NCBI RefSeq assembly: GCF_904846155.1
Contig: NZ_CAJGZP010000001.1
Location: forward strand, 2,418,001 to 2,482,000
From: Psychrobacter fulvigenes
Lineage (GTDB): Bacteria > Pseudomonadota > Gammaproteobacteria > Pseudomonadales > Moraxellaceae
Direction: 5' to 3'
DNA: 64,000 bases
Made by a program: the position numbers and the translations under genes. The notes under the pieces were generated by a model that saw nothing but the letters and a program-made list of their open reading frames with translations, was not told the DNA's origin and did not search any database. Below, one piece after another: positions 47,785 to 57,439 of this stretch (within the stretch, counting starts at the first letter, position 1; each line of letters begins with the position of its first letter).

Positions 47785-49407
47785 ATGACAGCAACCGCAC
47801 TGGTCGTCGATGATGAAGTGGATTTATGCCGGCTCATGCAAATCACCCTCACAAAAATGGGTATCAAAAGTGATGTCGCTTATACTTTATCGCAAGCCAA
47901 ATCCTACTGGGATGATAACGATTATGATTTTTGCTTAACTGATTTAAAACTGCCTGATGGTTCGGGATTAGAGTTAGTAAAATATATCAGCAACAGCTCA
48001 GACACGCCGGTTGCAGTCATCACCGCTCATGGCAGTATGGACTTAGCGATTGAGGCACTCAAACTCGGTGCTTTTGATTTTGTCAATAAACCACTCGAGC
48101 TGCCACGCTTACGACAGCTGGTTGAAAATGCGCTCAAAGTTGTGCAGCAAGACAAGAGCACCCAAACACCAGATGAACGCACCCCAGAGCAAAATCTGTT
48201 AGACAGTCGCTTGATTGGTGACTCTTCAGTAATGCAGACGCTGAAAAAGACTATCGTTAAATTGGCACGCTCACAAGCACCCGTGTTTTTGTCAGGTGCT
48301 TCAGGGACAGGTAAAGAGGTAGTCGCAAGACTCATCCATGACTTAAGTCCACGCCGTGATGGTAGCTTCGTGCCAGTGAACTGTGGTGCCATCCCCTCAG
48401 AGCTGATGGAGTCAGAGTTCTTCGGTCATAAAAAAGGCAGCTTTACTGGAGCGGTCACTGACAAACAAGGTCTATTTCAGCAGGCCAGCGGCGGTACGTT
48501 ATTCCTAGATGAAGTAGCAGACTTACCGCTTGCCATGCAAGTGAAACTGCTACGTGCCATTCAAGAAAAAACCGTCCGCGCTATTGGTGATACCAAAGAG
48601 ATACCTGTCGATATTCGTATTTTGTCAGCCACTCACAAAGATTTGAATGATTTGGTAGAATGTGGCGAGTTTCGACAGGATTTGTACTATCGCATCAATG
48701 TCATTGAATTAAAATTACCAACGCTGAAGGCTCGGCGTGAAGACATACCCGTGTTAGCCAAGCACTTCTTAGCTCAGATAACCAACGAGTGGCAGTTGGA
48801 CAGTCCGCCACAGTTAACGGATACTGCCTGCGAGCGCTTACAACATCATGAGTTCTCTGGTAACGTTCGTGAGCTGCGGAATATACTTGAGAGAGCCATA
48901 ACCTTAGCAGAGACATCAATCATTGATAGTGAGCATCTAGGTCTACCAGATGTCAGCGATGATATTGCCAATAAACAGCCTGTAGAAACGCTTGAAAATT
49001 CAGACAGAGCTTCAGAAAACAATCGCCAAAGCCCTGTGATGGCAAGTGACCAAGCACAAGCTAACAATCCAAACATCAGGCATTCCACCAACAATCTACA
49101 TCCTTATCGTACTCACAACCAGCAGTACAATATATCCGCTATCCAAGCATCCAGTGCCCATGCAACACATCGTAAGCAACCATCACTCAATAGTGATACT
49201 GCTAATCAACAACCTTCAGCAGGCAGTCCTGAGGTCAAACTGCCACAGCAAGGCTTAGAAGCGTATCTTCAAGAGCAAGAAAAACGCCTGATCATAAAAG
49301 CCCTTAAAGAGACAGAAGGTAATAAGACTCAAGCTGCAGAGCTATTAGGCACGACTTTTCGCTCACTGCGCTATCGCATGAAAAAGCTCGAAATTGATGA
49401 AGACTAA
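47785..49407 (+). CDS. pilR: PilR, sigma-54-dependent pilus response regulator
   Basis: Activates sigma-54 transcription of the major pilin. The receiver domain has D10/E11 and phospho-acceptor D53 (LTDLKLPDGSG). The AAA+ domain has Walker A GASGTGKE, the sigma-54 loop as GSFTGA instead of GAFTGA, and the Walker B-type LFLDEVADLP. A ~130-residue Asn/Gln/His-rich linker separates the AAA+ domain from the C-terminal Fis HTH (NKTQAAELLGTTFRSLRYRMKKL). 540 aa, longer than typical (~445) because of the linker. GAGGTG precedes the ATG. The pilin gene is not in this window. Confidence 0.92.
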   Translation: MTATALVVDDEVDLCRLMQITLTKMGIKSDVAYTLSQAKSYWDDNDYDFCLTDLKLPDGSGLELVKYISNSSDTPVAVITAHGSMDLAIEALKLGAFDFVNKPLELPRLRQLVENALKVVQQDKSTQTPDERTPEQNLLDSRLIGDSSVMQTLKKTIVKLARSQAPVFLSGASGTGKEVVARLIHDLSPRRDGSFVPVNCGAIPSELMESEFFGHKKGSFTGAVTDKQGLFQQASGGTLFLDEVADLPLAMQVKLLRAIQEKTVRAIGDTKEIPVDIRILSATHKDLNDLVECGEFRQDLYYRINVIELKLPTLKARREDIPVLAKHFLAQITNEWQLDSPPQLTDTACERLQHHEFSGNVRELRNILERAITLAETSIIDSEHLGLPDVSDDIANKQPVETLENSDRASENNRQSPVMASDQAQANNPNIRHSTNNLHPYRTHNQQYNISAIQASSAHATHRKQPSLNSDTANQQPSAGSPEVKLPQQGLEAYLQEQEKRLIIKALKETEGNKTQAAELLGTTFRSLRYRMKKLEIDED

Positions 49408-49554
49408 AATAGAGAACAAGAGACAAATGAACAAAGGCGAAGCTTAGCTTAGACGAGTGTGCTTGGTGGTGCTATAGAAACGATGACATAAAACATTGCC
49501 GAGCATACTCTATTTAGCAATATATTCTTTATTAACATAGTCTTTAGCACTATT

Positions 49555-51096
49555 TTACTTAGTGCTATTTTCTCTAACAGTTCCGACAGCATCTTGCTCT
49601 AGCTGACTTTTTAGTACAAAGCGAATCCCCGAAGAGTTTACTTGCTGACTTAATATTTCAAGCGCCTGCTGCTCCCACGTAGTCTCATTACCAGATAATA
49701 TAACATCAGGCTGTACACCGATTTTATCAATATCTTTACCTGTTGCCGTTAGATAGTGCGCTACCGTTAGCTTGATTGCTTGCTCATCATTGAGTGGCAA
49801 TACAGACTGTACCGACCCTTTACCATAGCTTACCTCACCGACGATAGCCGCACGCTTTTGGGTCTGCAGACTACTTGCCACGACCTCTGCTGCTGATGCA
49901 GAGTAGCGGTTTTGCAAAATTACGACAGGCAAGGGTTTTAATAGCGCATTGCCTTGAGTAGACAATACACGCAATGGTTTTTGGCGGCTTTCTACCTGCA
50001 CCACATCCGTATCGGTCATAAACAAGCTTGCGACCTTCACAGCTGACGTCAAAACCCCACCTGGATTATCACGTAAATCAAGCAGTATCCCTGCAACGGG
50101 CGCATCAAGGCTGGTTAAGCTTTGCAAGATTTGTTCGCGGCTATTATCTTGAAAAGCAGGCAGCTTAATAACAGCCATCTTATCGACGAGGCGTATGCCA
50201 ATAGTCTGCGGATGGCTGTTATTACGTTGTAAAGTCACTGTATGTTTGCGTCGGCCAGCTTTAGAGGTAACAAGGTCTACTTGTGTGCCAGCGATACCGT
50301 TGAGAAGCTGCTTAACATCATTAGACTGCTTGTATTCATCAAGCTTAAACTCATCAATCTGATGTAAGTAATCACCGACGGCAATACCCTTAGTATCCGC
50401 AGGAGAGTCCGCTATTACTTGTGTCACTACCCAGTAACCCACCTCGGGCTGATACTCAGCTTGTAGACCGATATCACCCACATCTCCTTGAGTAAACGCG
50501 CGCAGGTTCTCATAAGCCTCAGCATCTAGAAACTCAGCATGACTATCAAGCTTGGTCAGCATACCGCTCATCGCATTGTTAAAAAGCTCTTCATCATTGA
50601 CTGGATCAATATATTCTCGGCGCACCAAATCTACTGCCGCCACAAACGTCTTTAGAGTCTCAGGGGAGATGGCGCTCAAAGACACCTGTGCTACTTCGTC
50701 TGGGATATCCGAATAAACCTCATCTGACTCATCCAACGCTGAAGGATCGCCTTGGGCATCAATATCATCATCCGTCCAATTGTCCGTTTCATCTGCAGCA
50801 CTCAACATATCTAGATCAGATAAGTCATCAGCTTCATTGCCTACGGGAATCTCATCATCCCTGAGATCGATAAGCTGCATATTTGCGGTAGGACTTTTGA
50901 GGTTCGCCTTGGCTGGCTCAAGATTGGCAGCCTGTGCGTAAAGGCTGATACTGCCTAACCCCAATAACCCCAGCAGACCTATCTTAACTGCGGCCTTAAA
51001 GACCTTAGGCTTTATTGTTGCTGCCACAATTGGCTTGGCAAGTACTTTAAAGGCTGATAAACGCATAGGAGGACTCGTATCGAAGAATAAAATCAT
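49555..51096 (-). CDS. C-terminal processing protease (S41, CtpA-type)
   Basis: Periplasmic serine protease that trims C-termini of envelope proteins. Order: hydrophobic signal/anchor (~residues 33-57), an acidic Asp-rich stretch of ~90 residues, an N-terminal S41 helical domain (FVAAVDLVRREYIDPVNDEELFNNAMSGML), PDZ (~residues 190-280), and the catalytic domain with Ser in NRYSASAAEVVA and Lys in VSYGKGSVQSV, the S41 Ser-Lys dyad. 513 aa; shorter than the Tsp/Prc type (~680). Convergent with pilR; the next minus-strand gene upstream is gpmI, with MITE copy 2 between them. Confidence 0.92.
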   Translation of the reverse strand: MILFFDTSPPMRLSAFKVLAKPIVAATIKPKVFKAAVKIGLLGLLGLGSISLYAQAANLEPAKANLKSPTANMQLIDLRDDEIPVGNEADDLSDLDMLSAADETDNWTDDDIDAQGDPSALDESDEVYSDIPDEVAQVSLSAISPETLKTFVAAVDLVRREYIDPVNDEELFNNAMSGMLTKLDSHAEFLDAEAYENLRAFTQGDVGDIGLQAEYQPEVGYWVVTQVIADSPADTKGIAVGDYLHQIDEFKLDEYKQSNDVKQLLNGIAGTQVDLVTSKAGRRKHTVTLQRNNSHPQTIGIRLVDKMAVIKLPAFQDNSREQILQSLTSLDAPVAGILLDLRDNPGGVLTSAVKVASLFMTDTDVVQVESRQKPLRVLSTQGNALLKPLPVVILQNRYSASAAEVVASSLQTQKRAAIVGEVSYGKGSVQSVLPLNDEQAIKLTVAHYLTATGKDIDKIGVQPDVILSGNETTWEQQALEILSQQVNSSGIRFVLKSQLEQDAVGTVRENSTK

Positions 51097-51129
51097 GCAG
51101 GGTTATTATAAGGTTTTTATAGGGTTATA

Positions 51130-51234
51130 ATACCATTTACAAAAATCAGAGTAACGCGGAAAACTTGTGCAAGTACTACGCCTAGTAGGCTTAGCAAGTT
51201 TGACAAAGTTAATCGCACTTTTTGGGTTTGGTAT
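51130..51234 (-). repeat. MITE-like element, copy 2
   Basis: 105 bp, inverted relative to copy 1. The minus strand reads from ATACCAAACCCAAAAAGTGC to AAATGGTAT. It lies between ctpA and gpmI and about 70 bp before the gpmI terminator. Confidence 0.8.
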
Positions 51235-51304
51235 AAGATAGCACTAAGCTTATGTGAAGCACCACCCTATTGTTACAAAGCCATTATCAACAAATACCAC
51301 ATGT

Positions 51305-51342
51305 AAAAAAAGGAAGAATAGTTAATACCCTTCCTTTTTTAT
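51305..51342 (-). terminator. Intrinsic terminator of gpmI
   Basis: AAAAAAGGAAG and CTTCCTTTTTT arms flank a ~14-base loop, 57 bp past the gpmI stop. Confidence 0.75.
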
Positions 51343-51398
51343 AAATTACCAGTAGAAATAACTTAAAGCTACTTCATGCACAAATGATGAGGCAAGCG

Positions 51399-53045
51399 CT
51401 AAGAGGCAGGAACTAATAAGTTCTGACCCGTCATTTCAGCGGGTGGATTGATATCCATCAACGCCAAAATAGTAGGGGCAACATCACTCAGTTTGCCACC
51501 GCTGCGCACGGTTACTTCTTTTTCACCAACATAAATCAAAGGCACATGCTCGGTCGTATGCTGGGTATGCACCTGGCCACTTTCATAATCTTGCATCTGT
51601 TCGCAATTACCATGATCGGCGGTGATAAGCATGTCACCACCAGCTGCACGTACCGCGGTCTCAATACGTCCAACACAGATATCTAGTGCCTCTACTGCTT
51701 GCACAGCCGCATCAAAGATACCAGTATGGCCAACCATATCACCGTTCGCGTAATTCACTATTAGCACGTCGTATTTTGCCGACTCAATAGCAGCGACCAG
51801 TTTATCCGTCACTTCAGGAGCGCTCATCTCAGGCTGTAAATCATAAGTCGCCACATCTGGAGATGGCACCAGAATGCGGGTTTCGCCTTCATACTCTTCT
51901 TCGCGGCCGCCACTGAAGAAAAACGTCACATGCGCATATTTTTCAGTTTCGGCAATACGCAGCTGAGTCTTTCCTGAATCCTGTAAGAACTCACCCAATG
52001 TATTGCTCAATGATGCTGGATAATAAGCCGTACTGGTTTTAGGATTGTCAGCCAAAACATCTGAGTACTTGGTCAACATTACAAAGGCAGCAAGCTTTGG
52101 CTGCTTATGACGAGCAAAGCCTGAGAATTCATGATCCGGCAACACAAAAGCTTGAGCCAACTCACGGGCGCGGTCAGCACGGAAATTCATAAAAATCAGT
52201 GCATCGTTATCATCAACGGTATAAGGCACTTCATCACGGCCGATTACTGTCGTTGGACTAACAAACTCATCGGTTTCACGTGCTTTGTAAGCCGCTTGGA
52301 CAGCGCCATCTGCACGGGTTGCTAAGCGATCAGCCGTACCTTCGGTAATCAGCTCATAAGCCTTCTGTACTCGATCCCAACGATTATCACGATCCATTGC
52401 ATAGTAGCGACCAATAATACTGGCAATCTGCACTCGGCCACCTTCATAGTGAGCATTGAGTTTTCCAATGTGATCTTTTAAACGATTGATATATTTGTCA
52501 GCAGATTTCGGTGGTGTGTCTCGACCATCCAAAAAGCAATGAACAAAGACGTTTCTGGCACCATGTACCAAAGCTGAGTGGCACATCGCTTCGATATGAT
52601 CTTGATGTGAGTGCACGCCACCATCAGACAATAGTCCCATGATATGTACGTTGCCGCCTAAGTCGTTAGCAGCCTTTACAGCATCAACTAAGGCTTCGTT
52701 TTTATAAAACTCACGATTGGCAATTTCACTGGAGATACGAGTAGAGTCTTGGTATAGCACTCGACCTGCTCCTAAATTCATATGTCCAACTTCTGAGTTG
52801 CCAAACTGTCCCTCTGGTAAGCCAACATCTTCGCCTGACGCTGATATCAGTCCATGCGGATACTGTTGGTAAATCTTATCTAAATTTGGAGTATTAGCAG
52901 CGGCAATGGCATTATCCTTTTCATCTTCACGATGCCCAAAGCCATCTAGTATCATTAACACATGGGGTGTTTTTTTATTTTGCTTATTGTTAAGCTGTGC
53001 CTGACTGTCGTCATTATTCTCTGATTGTTGCTGCTTATTGGTCAT
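51399..53045 (-). CDS. gpmI: 2,3-bisphosphoglycerate-independent phosphoglycerate mutase
   Basis: Manganese-dependent interconversion of 3- and 2-phosphoglycerate. Metal and phospho-Ser motifs: [29 protein letters not shown] (active Ser in NSEVG), [19 protein letters not shown], and [23 protein letters not shown] completes the metal site. 548 aa versus ~510, with ~30 extra polar N-terminal residues (Gln, Asn, Lys). GAGGAG lies nine bases before the ATG. Not a cofactor-dependent GpmA. Confidence 0.96.
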   Translation of the reverse strand: MTNKQQQSENNDDSQAQLNNKQNKKTPHVLMILDGFGHREDEKDNAIAAANTPNLDKIYQQYPHGLISASGEDVGLPEGQFGNSEVGHMNLGAGRVLYQDSTRISSEIANREFYKNEALVDAVKAANDLGGNVHIMGLLSDGGVHSHQDHIEAMCHSALVHGARNVFVHCFLDGRDTPPKSADKYINRLKDHIGKLNAHYEGGRVQIASIIGRYYAMDRDNRWDRVQKAYELITEGTADRLATRADGAVQAAYKARETDEFVSPTTVIGRDEVPYTVDDNDALIFMNFRADRARELAQAFVLPDHEFSGFARHKQPKLAAFVMLTKYSDVLADNPKTSTAYYPASLSNTLGEFLQDSGKTQLRIAETEKYAHVTFFFSGGREEEYEGETRILVPSPDVATYDLQPEMSAPEVTDKLVAAIESAKYDVLIVNYANGDMVGHTGIFDAAVQAVEALDICVGRIETAVRAAGGDMLITADHGNCEQMQDYESGQVHTQHTTEHVPLIYVGEKEVTVRSGGKLSDVAPTILALMDINPPAEMTGQNLLVPAS

Positions 53046-53200
53046 AGATTACCGCTCCTCAAGTGGATGAACGCCTATCGTACTAAATTTAAGGTGTTGA
53101 ACGCCCTCTATCTTACCACATATCTCAAAATAGCTGAAAACTCAACACTTTTTAGCACTATTAAGGCTCTTTCTTAAAACAATTAAACTGTGAATCAGAC

Positions 53201-53229
53201 TTGCAATCACCAATATCATTGGTTAAGAT
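53201..53229 (+). promoter_or_regulatory. Sigma-70 promoter of 6S RNA
   Basis: TTGCAA at 53201-53206 and TAAGAT at 53224-53229 with a 17-bp spacer; start predicted near 53236, the first base of the 6S RNA closing stem. Confidence 0.65.
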
Positions 53230-53235
53230 GAAACT

Positions 53236-53426
53236 ATTCTGAAGTGTTGGCTAGTAGATGTTTATTCCCTGAGCCGATAATGCTTTACCAGGATACGCTA
53301 CCTATTGCTTCATTGTGTATGCCTGCACTGCTTGCAGTGTATCAGGAAACCTGCAGAGGCGATGACGTATCCGCCCTGAACTTCACGGTTCATGGGTCAC
53401 CATCTTACGGCGGCACTTCGGTTGTT
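53236..53426 (+). ncRNA. ssrS: 6S RNA
   Basis: 6S RNA mimics an open promoter and sequesters sigma-70 RNA polymerase in stationary phase. Key features: the conserved CCCTGAGCCGATA at 53267-53279, a terminal stem where CTGAAGTGTTG (53239-53249) pairs with CGGCACTTCGG (53411-53421) with G-U pairs, and the 3' block GAACTTCACGGTTCATGGGT followed by ACGGCGGCAC, matching E. coli 6S in arrangement. ~190 nt is the usual length. The gene is flanked by a promoter and an intrinsic terminator. A 65-codon frame on the same strand is not a gene. In E. coli ygfA follows ssrS; here it is fxsA, on the opposite strand. Exact ends are inferred. Confidence 0.9.
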
Positions 53427-53460
53427 AAATTCGGTTTTTAGCCTTGTGGCTATTACCAAC

Positions 53461-53500
53461 AAAAAGCCCCTTTTGTCATCGACGAGAGGGGCTTTTTTTA
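53461..53500 (+). terminator. Intrinsic terminator downstream of 6S RNA
   Basis: AAAAAGCCCCT and AGGGGCTTTTT with a 15-base loop, followed by T residues; ~35 bp after the RNA's 3' stem. Confidence 0.85.
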
Positions 53501-53696
53501 TGCCGATTTACTAGGTATGCCGAACTCTTAGATCGATTGAGGTATAAGCTGCCAGAGCTTTTGCTCTCATTAGGTAATAGCAACCTCGGCACACGCTGCA
53601 TTATCATTTGATCACTCAAAATAATGCAACCACTGACACTCATGGCAAACCATCACTCAGTAATCGCATTATCTAAACACTGTCTAAACTTATAAT

Positions 53697-54326
53697 TTAC
53701 TCATCATTGGCTGACTTGGTAATCTTCTTCACATCTTTAGGGATGGTTTTGGCGGTACCATCAACGGTGGTGTGCTGCTTGTAAACATCGCCAAATGGGT
53801 TTTGTTGTTGCTGACCAAATGGGTTTTGCCCATTCATGCCACCTGCACCGCCAAACGGGTTTTGACCACCCATACCGCCTGCACCGCCGAATGGGTTTTG
53901 TCCGCCCATTTGCCCACCCATCTGTTTGGCCATCATCTCCATCATTTTTTGCTGATTGTTCATGACATAATTGTTGGCCATGTCTTTCAGCTTCTTTTGC
54001 ACGGGTGGTAAAACCACAAGCAGCGCCAACAGATCGCTAATCACGCCTGGAATCAGTAGCAAAATACCCGCCACTGCCATAGCGACACTTTTGATCATGG
54101 TAGATTCTTGCGGGCGCATTGCAGGGTTCATCATGCCGCCAGCTTTCATCTGCTGCGCCATAGGATTGAGGGCAACCATACCTTTGCGAATCAGCGAGAG
54201 TCCGATAACAGCGGCGATAATAAACCACATAAATACCCACCAGCCGCTGACAAACTGCGCTATCAAATACCACAGCAGCATCTCAATAATAAACCAAACA
54301 ATGGCAATACCGACTATCTGACCCAT
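53697..54326 (-). CDS. fxsA: FxsA-family inner membrane protein
   Basis: FxsA is a small inner-membrane protein; in E. coli its overproduction relieves phage T7 exclusion by F. Three or four membrane helices occupy residues 1-~110 (GIAIVWFIIEMLLWYLIAQF, WVFMWFIIAAVIGLSLI, ILLLIPGVISDLLALLVVL). A cytoplasmic tail has three QNPFG repeats in Gly/Met-rich units. 209 aa, longer than E. coli FxsA (158) due to the tail. Divergent from ruvC. The normal role is unknown. Confidence 0.9.
   Translation of the reverse strand: MGQIVGIAIVWFIIEMLLWYLIAQFVSGWWVFMWFIIAAVIGLSLIRKGMVALNPMAQQMKAGGMMNPAMRPQESTMIKSVAMAVAGILLLIPGVISDLLALLVVLPPVQKKLKDMANNYVMNNQQKMMEMMAKQMGGQMGGQNPFGGAGGMGGQNPFGGAGGMNGQNPFGQQQQNPFGDVYKQHTTVDGTAKTIPKDVKKITKSANDE
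53795..53910 (-). repeat. Tandem repeats in the fxsA tail
   Basis: About three imperfect 33-36-bp units encode G-G-A-G-G-M-x-G-Q-N-P-F. Possible strain-variable length. Confidence 0.65.
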
Positions 54327-54461
54327 AAAGTGTCGTCCTATATATTAAAAACTGAAGAAATTAAATGCTATGCAAATTAAATTGGTTAACTTGTCATGTA
54401 TATGGGGATGGCTTGCTATACTATCAAACTTAAGATTGATTTTTAAGTAATATGGAACACT

Positions 54462-55046
54462 ATGGCAATTATTATTGGGATTGATCCCGGCTCTCGCATG
54501 ACGGGTTATGGGATTGTTCAGCAAACGGGTGATAAGCTCACCTTTATCGATGCAGGCACTATTCGTACCGACACCAAAGAGATGCCCGAACGCCTTAAGC
54601 GTATTTTTAATGGCTTGACCCGCATTACTCAGTACCATTTAAAATATGCTGACGAACCTATCCATACGGCTATTGAACAGGTATTTATGGCAGAGAACCC
54701 CGATTCAGCGCTTAAGCTCGGACAAGCCCGAGGTGCGGCAATAGCTGCCATGGTTGCGCTTGACTTAGAAGTCTCAGAATATACGGCGCGGCAGATCAAA
54801 CAGTCTGTGTGTGGTTATGGTGCTGCTGCCAAAGAACAAGTACAAGAAATGGTTTGCCGTATCTTGTCTTTGGATGTGGTACCACAGCAGGATGCCGCTG
54901 ATGGCCTAGCCTGCGCTATTTGCCATGCACACTCAAGCCACTCTATGAATAAACTGCTCCTTAATAGTGGCACACGTGGGCGCGGATCCTCTAAGAAAAA
55001 AGGTCGCTGGCGCTTAACAGAAGAGGATTTGGGTAATTTACGCTAA
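54462..55046 (+). CDS. ruvC: Holliday junction resolvase RuvC
   Basis: Cuts Holliday junctions after RuvAB migration. RNase H-like fold with first acidic residue in [14 protein letters not shown] (residues 4-17), Glu in [12 protein letters not shown], and the C-terminal acidic pair in [16 protein letters not shown]. 194 aa, about 20 longer than E. coli, with a basic Arg/Lys-rich tail ([12 protein letters not shown]). It sits ~17 kb away from ruvA and ruvB, on the other strand. Confidence 0.95.
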   Translation: MAIIIGIDPGSRMTGYGIVQQTGDKLTFIDAGTIRTDTKEMPERLKRIFNGLTRITQYHLKYADEPIHTAIEQVFMAENPDSALKLGQARGAAIAAMVALDLEVSEYTARQIKQSVCGYGAAAKEQVQEMVCRILSLDVVPQQDAADGLACAICHAHSSHSMNKLLLNSGTRGRGSSKKKGRWRLTEEDLGNLR

Positions 55047-55146
55047 CACTCATATTAAAAACGAGCCAGCAAAATTTCACCAAAAACAACACTTACAAAT
55101 AACGTTGGTTAAAAAACCAATCCTTCAAAAGCCATTCAAGTAAAAA

Positions 55147-55186
55147 GAGCACGTATCATTGAACTATCATGCGTGCTGTTTTTTAT
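55147..55186 (+). terminator. Intrinsic terminator of ruvC
   Basis: AGCACGTATCAT and ATCATGCGTGCT form a mostly paired 12-bp stem followed by GTTTTTTAT. Confidence 0.75.
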
Positions 55187-55211
55187 CGTACAAAATGTAT
55201 GGTGTGTTGAC

Positions 55212-56105
55212 TTACTCAGCAACCGCACTCTCGATAACGGTATCTAAGACATAAGCATACTCGCCAGCTGAGCCCTCAACTACCGCATTATTGCTATCTA
55301 ACTTATAACGCTGTAAACGTAATACCTGATCATGCTCTGCGTCATGCTGGTAACCATCGATTGTTCCGACGAACTCTGTCCACTCACCTTCGCTCGTTTC
55401 TATGCCCTGATCATCATAAGTAATCGGCTTGACCTGTAAGCATGACTGCGTATCATCACTGCCACAAGGCTTGGTTTCAGAGCTTACTGCCCAAAATATC
55501 GTTTTGCCTTTGGTGTTATATTTTGCTTGAGGAGTCAGCACTCCCTGCCATACCAAGGTGGCTGCCTCATTAATGACCTGGGTAAGCATTGGCAGCGTGC
55601 TTTCCGCTAGACTCAACTGGCTCTCACCCTGCATTAGCTTATTAAGCTCATCCTCAGCTTGGTTGAGATCTTCACACAGCATTTTTGTGCTCATACTACC
55701 GTCAATTAGCATGGTGTGACCTTGCAGTTGATACGCAGCACTCATCATATTACACCCAACACTATAACTGACAGTATTCTGACCTTGACGATGATTGAAA
55801 TTCAAAGTGACCTGATCTTTGATATCAAGCAGTGACGTCAGCGGCTGATTATTACTGTCTGCTGCGGTAGCTAAAGTCCAGCGATAACGGACAAGATTAT
55901 CAATCATTTGCTCCTCAGCACTCATCTTATCAGCAATAGAAGCTGTTTCTGCTATCTGCTCAGTCTGCACAGATTTATCTGTAGCATCCGTTGTCTGCTC
56001 CCCTACCTGTGTATCATTGGTGGTCGAATTACCACTACAGGCACTCAAAGCCATGCTCGTCGCTAACAGACTGGGCAGCAATGCCAGCTTCAAAAATGAT
56101 TTCAT
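55212..56105 (-). CDS. Lipoprotein with META and DUF4377 domains
   Basis: 297 aa. The signal sequence ends in lipobox LSAC (residue ~23), then a Thr/Asp-rich spacer. Residues ~70-190 match the META/HslJ pattern (YRWTLATAADSNNQPL, LNFNHRQGQNTVSYSVGCNMMSAAYQL, STKMLCEDLNQAEDEL), found in heat-induced, novobiocin-resistance-linked HslJ and related secreted proteins. Residues ~205-290 resemble DUF4377 (TIFWAVSSETKPC, LQVKPITYD, EGEWTEFVGTIDGYQHDAEHDQVLRL). Cys pairs suggest disulfides. Outer-membrane lipoprotein is likely; function unknown. Not operonic with neighbours. Confidence 0.85.
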   Translation of the reverse strand: MKSFLKLALLPSLLATSMALSACSGNSTTNDTQVGEQTTDATDKSVQTEQIAETASIADKMSAEEQMIDNLVRYRWTLATAADSNNQPLTSLLDIKDQVTLNFNHRQGQNTVSYSVGCNMMSAAYQLQGHTMLIDGSMSTKMLCEDLNQAEDELNKLMQGESQLSLAESTLPMLTQVINEAATLVWQGVLTPQAKYNTKGKTIFWAVSSETKPCGSDDTQSCLQVKPITYDDQGIETSEGEWTEFVGTIDGYQHDAEHDQVLRLQRYKLDSNNAVVEGSAGEYAYVLDTVIESAVAE

Positions 56106-56478
56106 AATTACACCTATTTTGTTGCAAATCTCTCAGTGCCTCACTTGAGGCTAATTATTATTTTTATTATCTTTAGTAGAAAGTCGATCTGCTGTGTTAT
56201 AAACACCTAAACTATGTATATAGTAGATTCAATTTAAAAATACTACAGTGCTACTGGGATGCTTTCTTTTAAAATACAGTTAAGTTTACTTACTATAACC
56301 TTCAAGTTTTTATATTTTGTAATAAAGTGTTGAGTTTCATTATTCGATAATTTGACCCATAAGTTGTCAGCTATATCTTTCCTACACTCTCCTATGGTCC
56401 AAAAAACGATGGGTAGTTGGTTACCTCAACCACCCACCATATAGAACCACATTCTATATCACTTATTTAGTCGAGCTA
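56106..56478. other. 373-bp gap between the META lipoprotein and GST genes
   Basis: AT-rich upstream region of the lipoprotein gene; contains the GST terminator at 56398-56435 and nothing else recognised. Confidence 0.5.
56398..56435 (-). terminator. Intrinsic terminator of the GST gene
   Basis: On the minus strand GGGTGGTTG and CAACTACCC pair (one G-T) with a short loop, followed after three bases by CGTTTTTT. Confidence 0.65.
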
Positions 56479-57141
56479 TCACTGACTGGTCTCTGTAGAC
56501 TCAGCTTTTGCCATTTTTTGAATACTAAAACGCTCATTCATCATCTGATAGAAACGCGCCAGATTTTCACCTTGCTCAGTCGGTTTAACCTTTAGCAACT
56601 TACCAAAGTCCAATCCCAAATAGAGCACAATATCAGCGAAGCTTAATTGTTCGCCCACCAAGTATTCACGACCTTCTAAGGCCTTTTCAAAATAAGGCAA
56701 TGCTTTTACAGCGCGAGCGATAGACGGAGCGACAAACTCTGGTACTTGCTCAACGCGCTCGGCCTTTGAGGGATGACTGTGCTGGAATGCCAACATCAAG
56801 TTATATAAAACTTCAAATTCAGCAACACGGCGCATGGAGCAGACCTGCGCACGCTGCACCACATCGTTACCCATCACCGAGCGTTCACCGTAAACGCGAT
56901 CAAGGTACTCACACACAGCCTGTGAGTCATTCAATATAGTGCCATCATCCAACTTCAAGACTGGTACTGTCTGCATTGGGTTCATCTGAGTAAACTCATC
57001 TGACATTTGCTCATTGGCAGCAAAATCAATGTCTACCACATTAACATCATCCATATCATCGACATCGATGCCTTTGGATGCTAATAAAATAAGCACTTTG
57101 CGTGGGTTGGGTGCAGTACGGGTTACGTATAGTGTTTTCAT
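56479..57141 (-). CDS. Glutathione S-transferase family protein
   Basis: Cytosolic GST fold. N-terminal thioredoxin-like domain (MKTLYVTRTAPNPRKVLILL; MNPMQTVPVLKLDDGTILNDSQAVCEYLD, with cis-Pro and the Glu/Ser glutathione-binding pair in the DSQA segment), then an all-helical C-terminal domain (FADIVLYLGLDFGK). 220 aa, typical. AAGGAG precedes the ATG. Substrate is not predictable. Transcribed alone; the prx terminator lies upstream. Confidence 0.9.
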   Translation of the reverse strand: MKTLYVTRTAPNPRKVLILLASKGIDVDDMDDVNVVDIDFAANEQMSDEFTQMNPMQTVPVLKLDDGTILNDSQAVCEYLDRVYGERSVMGNDVVQRAQVCSMRRVAEFEVLYNLMLAFQHSHPSKAERVEQVPEFVAPSIARAVKALPYFEKALEGREYLVGEQLSFADIVLYLGLDFGKLLKVKPTEQGENLARFYQMMNERFSIQKMAKAESTETSQ

Positions 57142-57335
57142 GGCAAACTCCTTGTAAGAAAAATCAAACAGCGACTCAGCGCTGATAATTTCTAGCTGAT
57201 AATTTCTAATTGCGACTATTTTTATGGCTATTATATTTGAAAGTATAACGTGTCGTTGTAGCGATGCTCAATACAATTATGAGCCCGACTCTTATCATAA
57301 TAGCAAAACCCTATCAAAGCTTGTTAAGAGAATAG

Positions 57336-57367
57336 TAAAAAGCCCCACAACTTTAAGTTATGGGGCT
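57336..57367 (-). terminator. Intrinsic terminator of the peroxiredoxin gene
   Basis: AGCCCCA and TGGGGCT with an inner ACTT/AAGT stem, followed on the minus strand by five T residues. Confidence 0.8.
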
Positions 57368-57439
57368 CTCATTTGTATAAACGTTTATATAAATTTGAGA
57401 CACGAGCAATAATGCTCATTTCTATCCAACAAATAAAGC

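Noticed and set aside
48027..48392. 121-codon ORF opposite pilR
   Set aside because: Lies over the AAA+ domain of pilR; no independent signal.
53244..53441. 65-codon ORF on plus
   Set aside because: It lies entirely within the 6S RNA gene and matches its conserved structural sequence.
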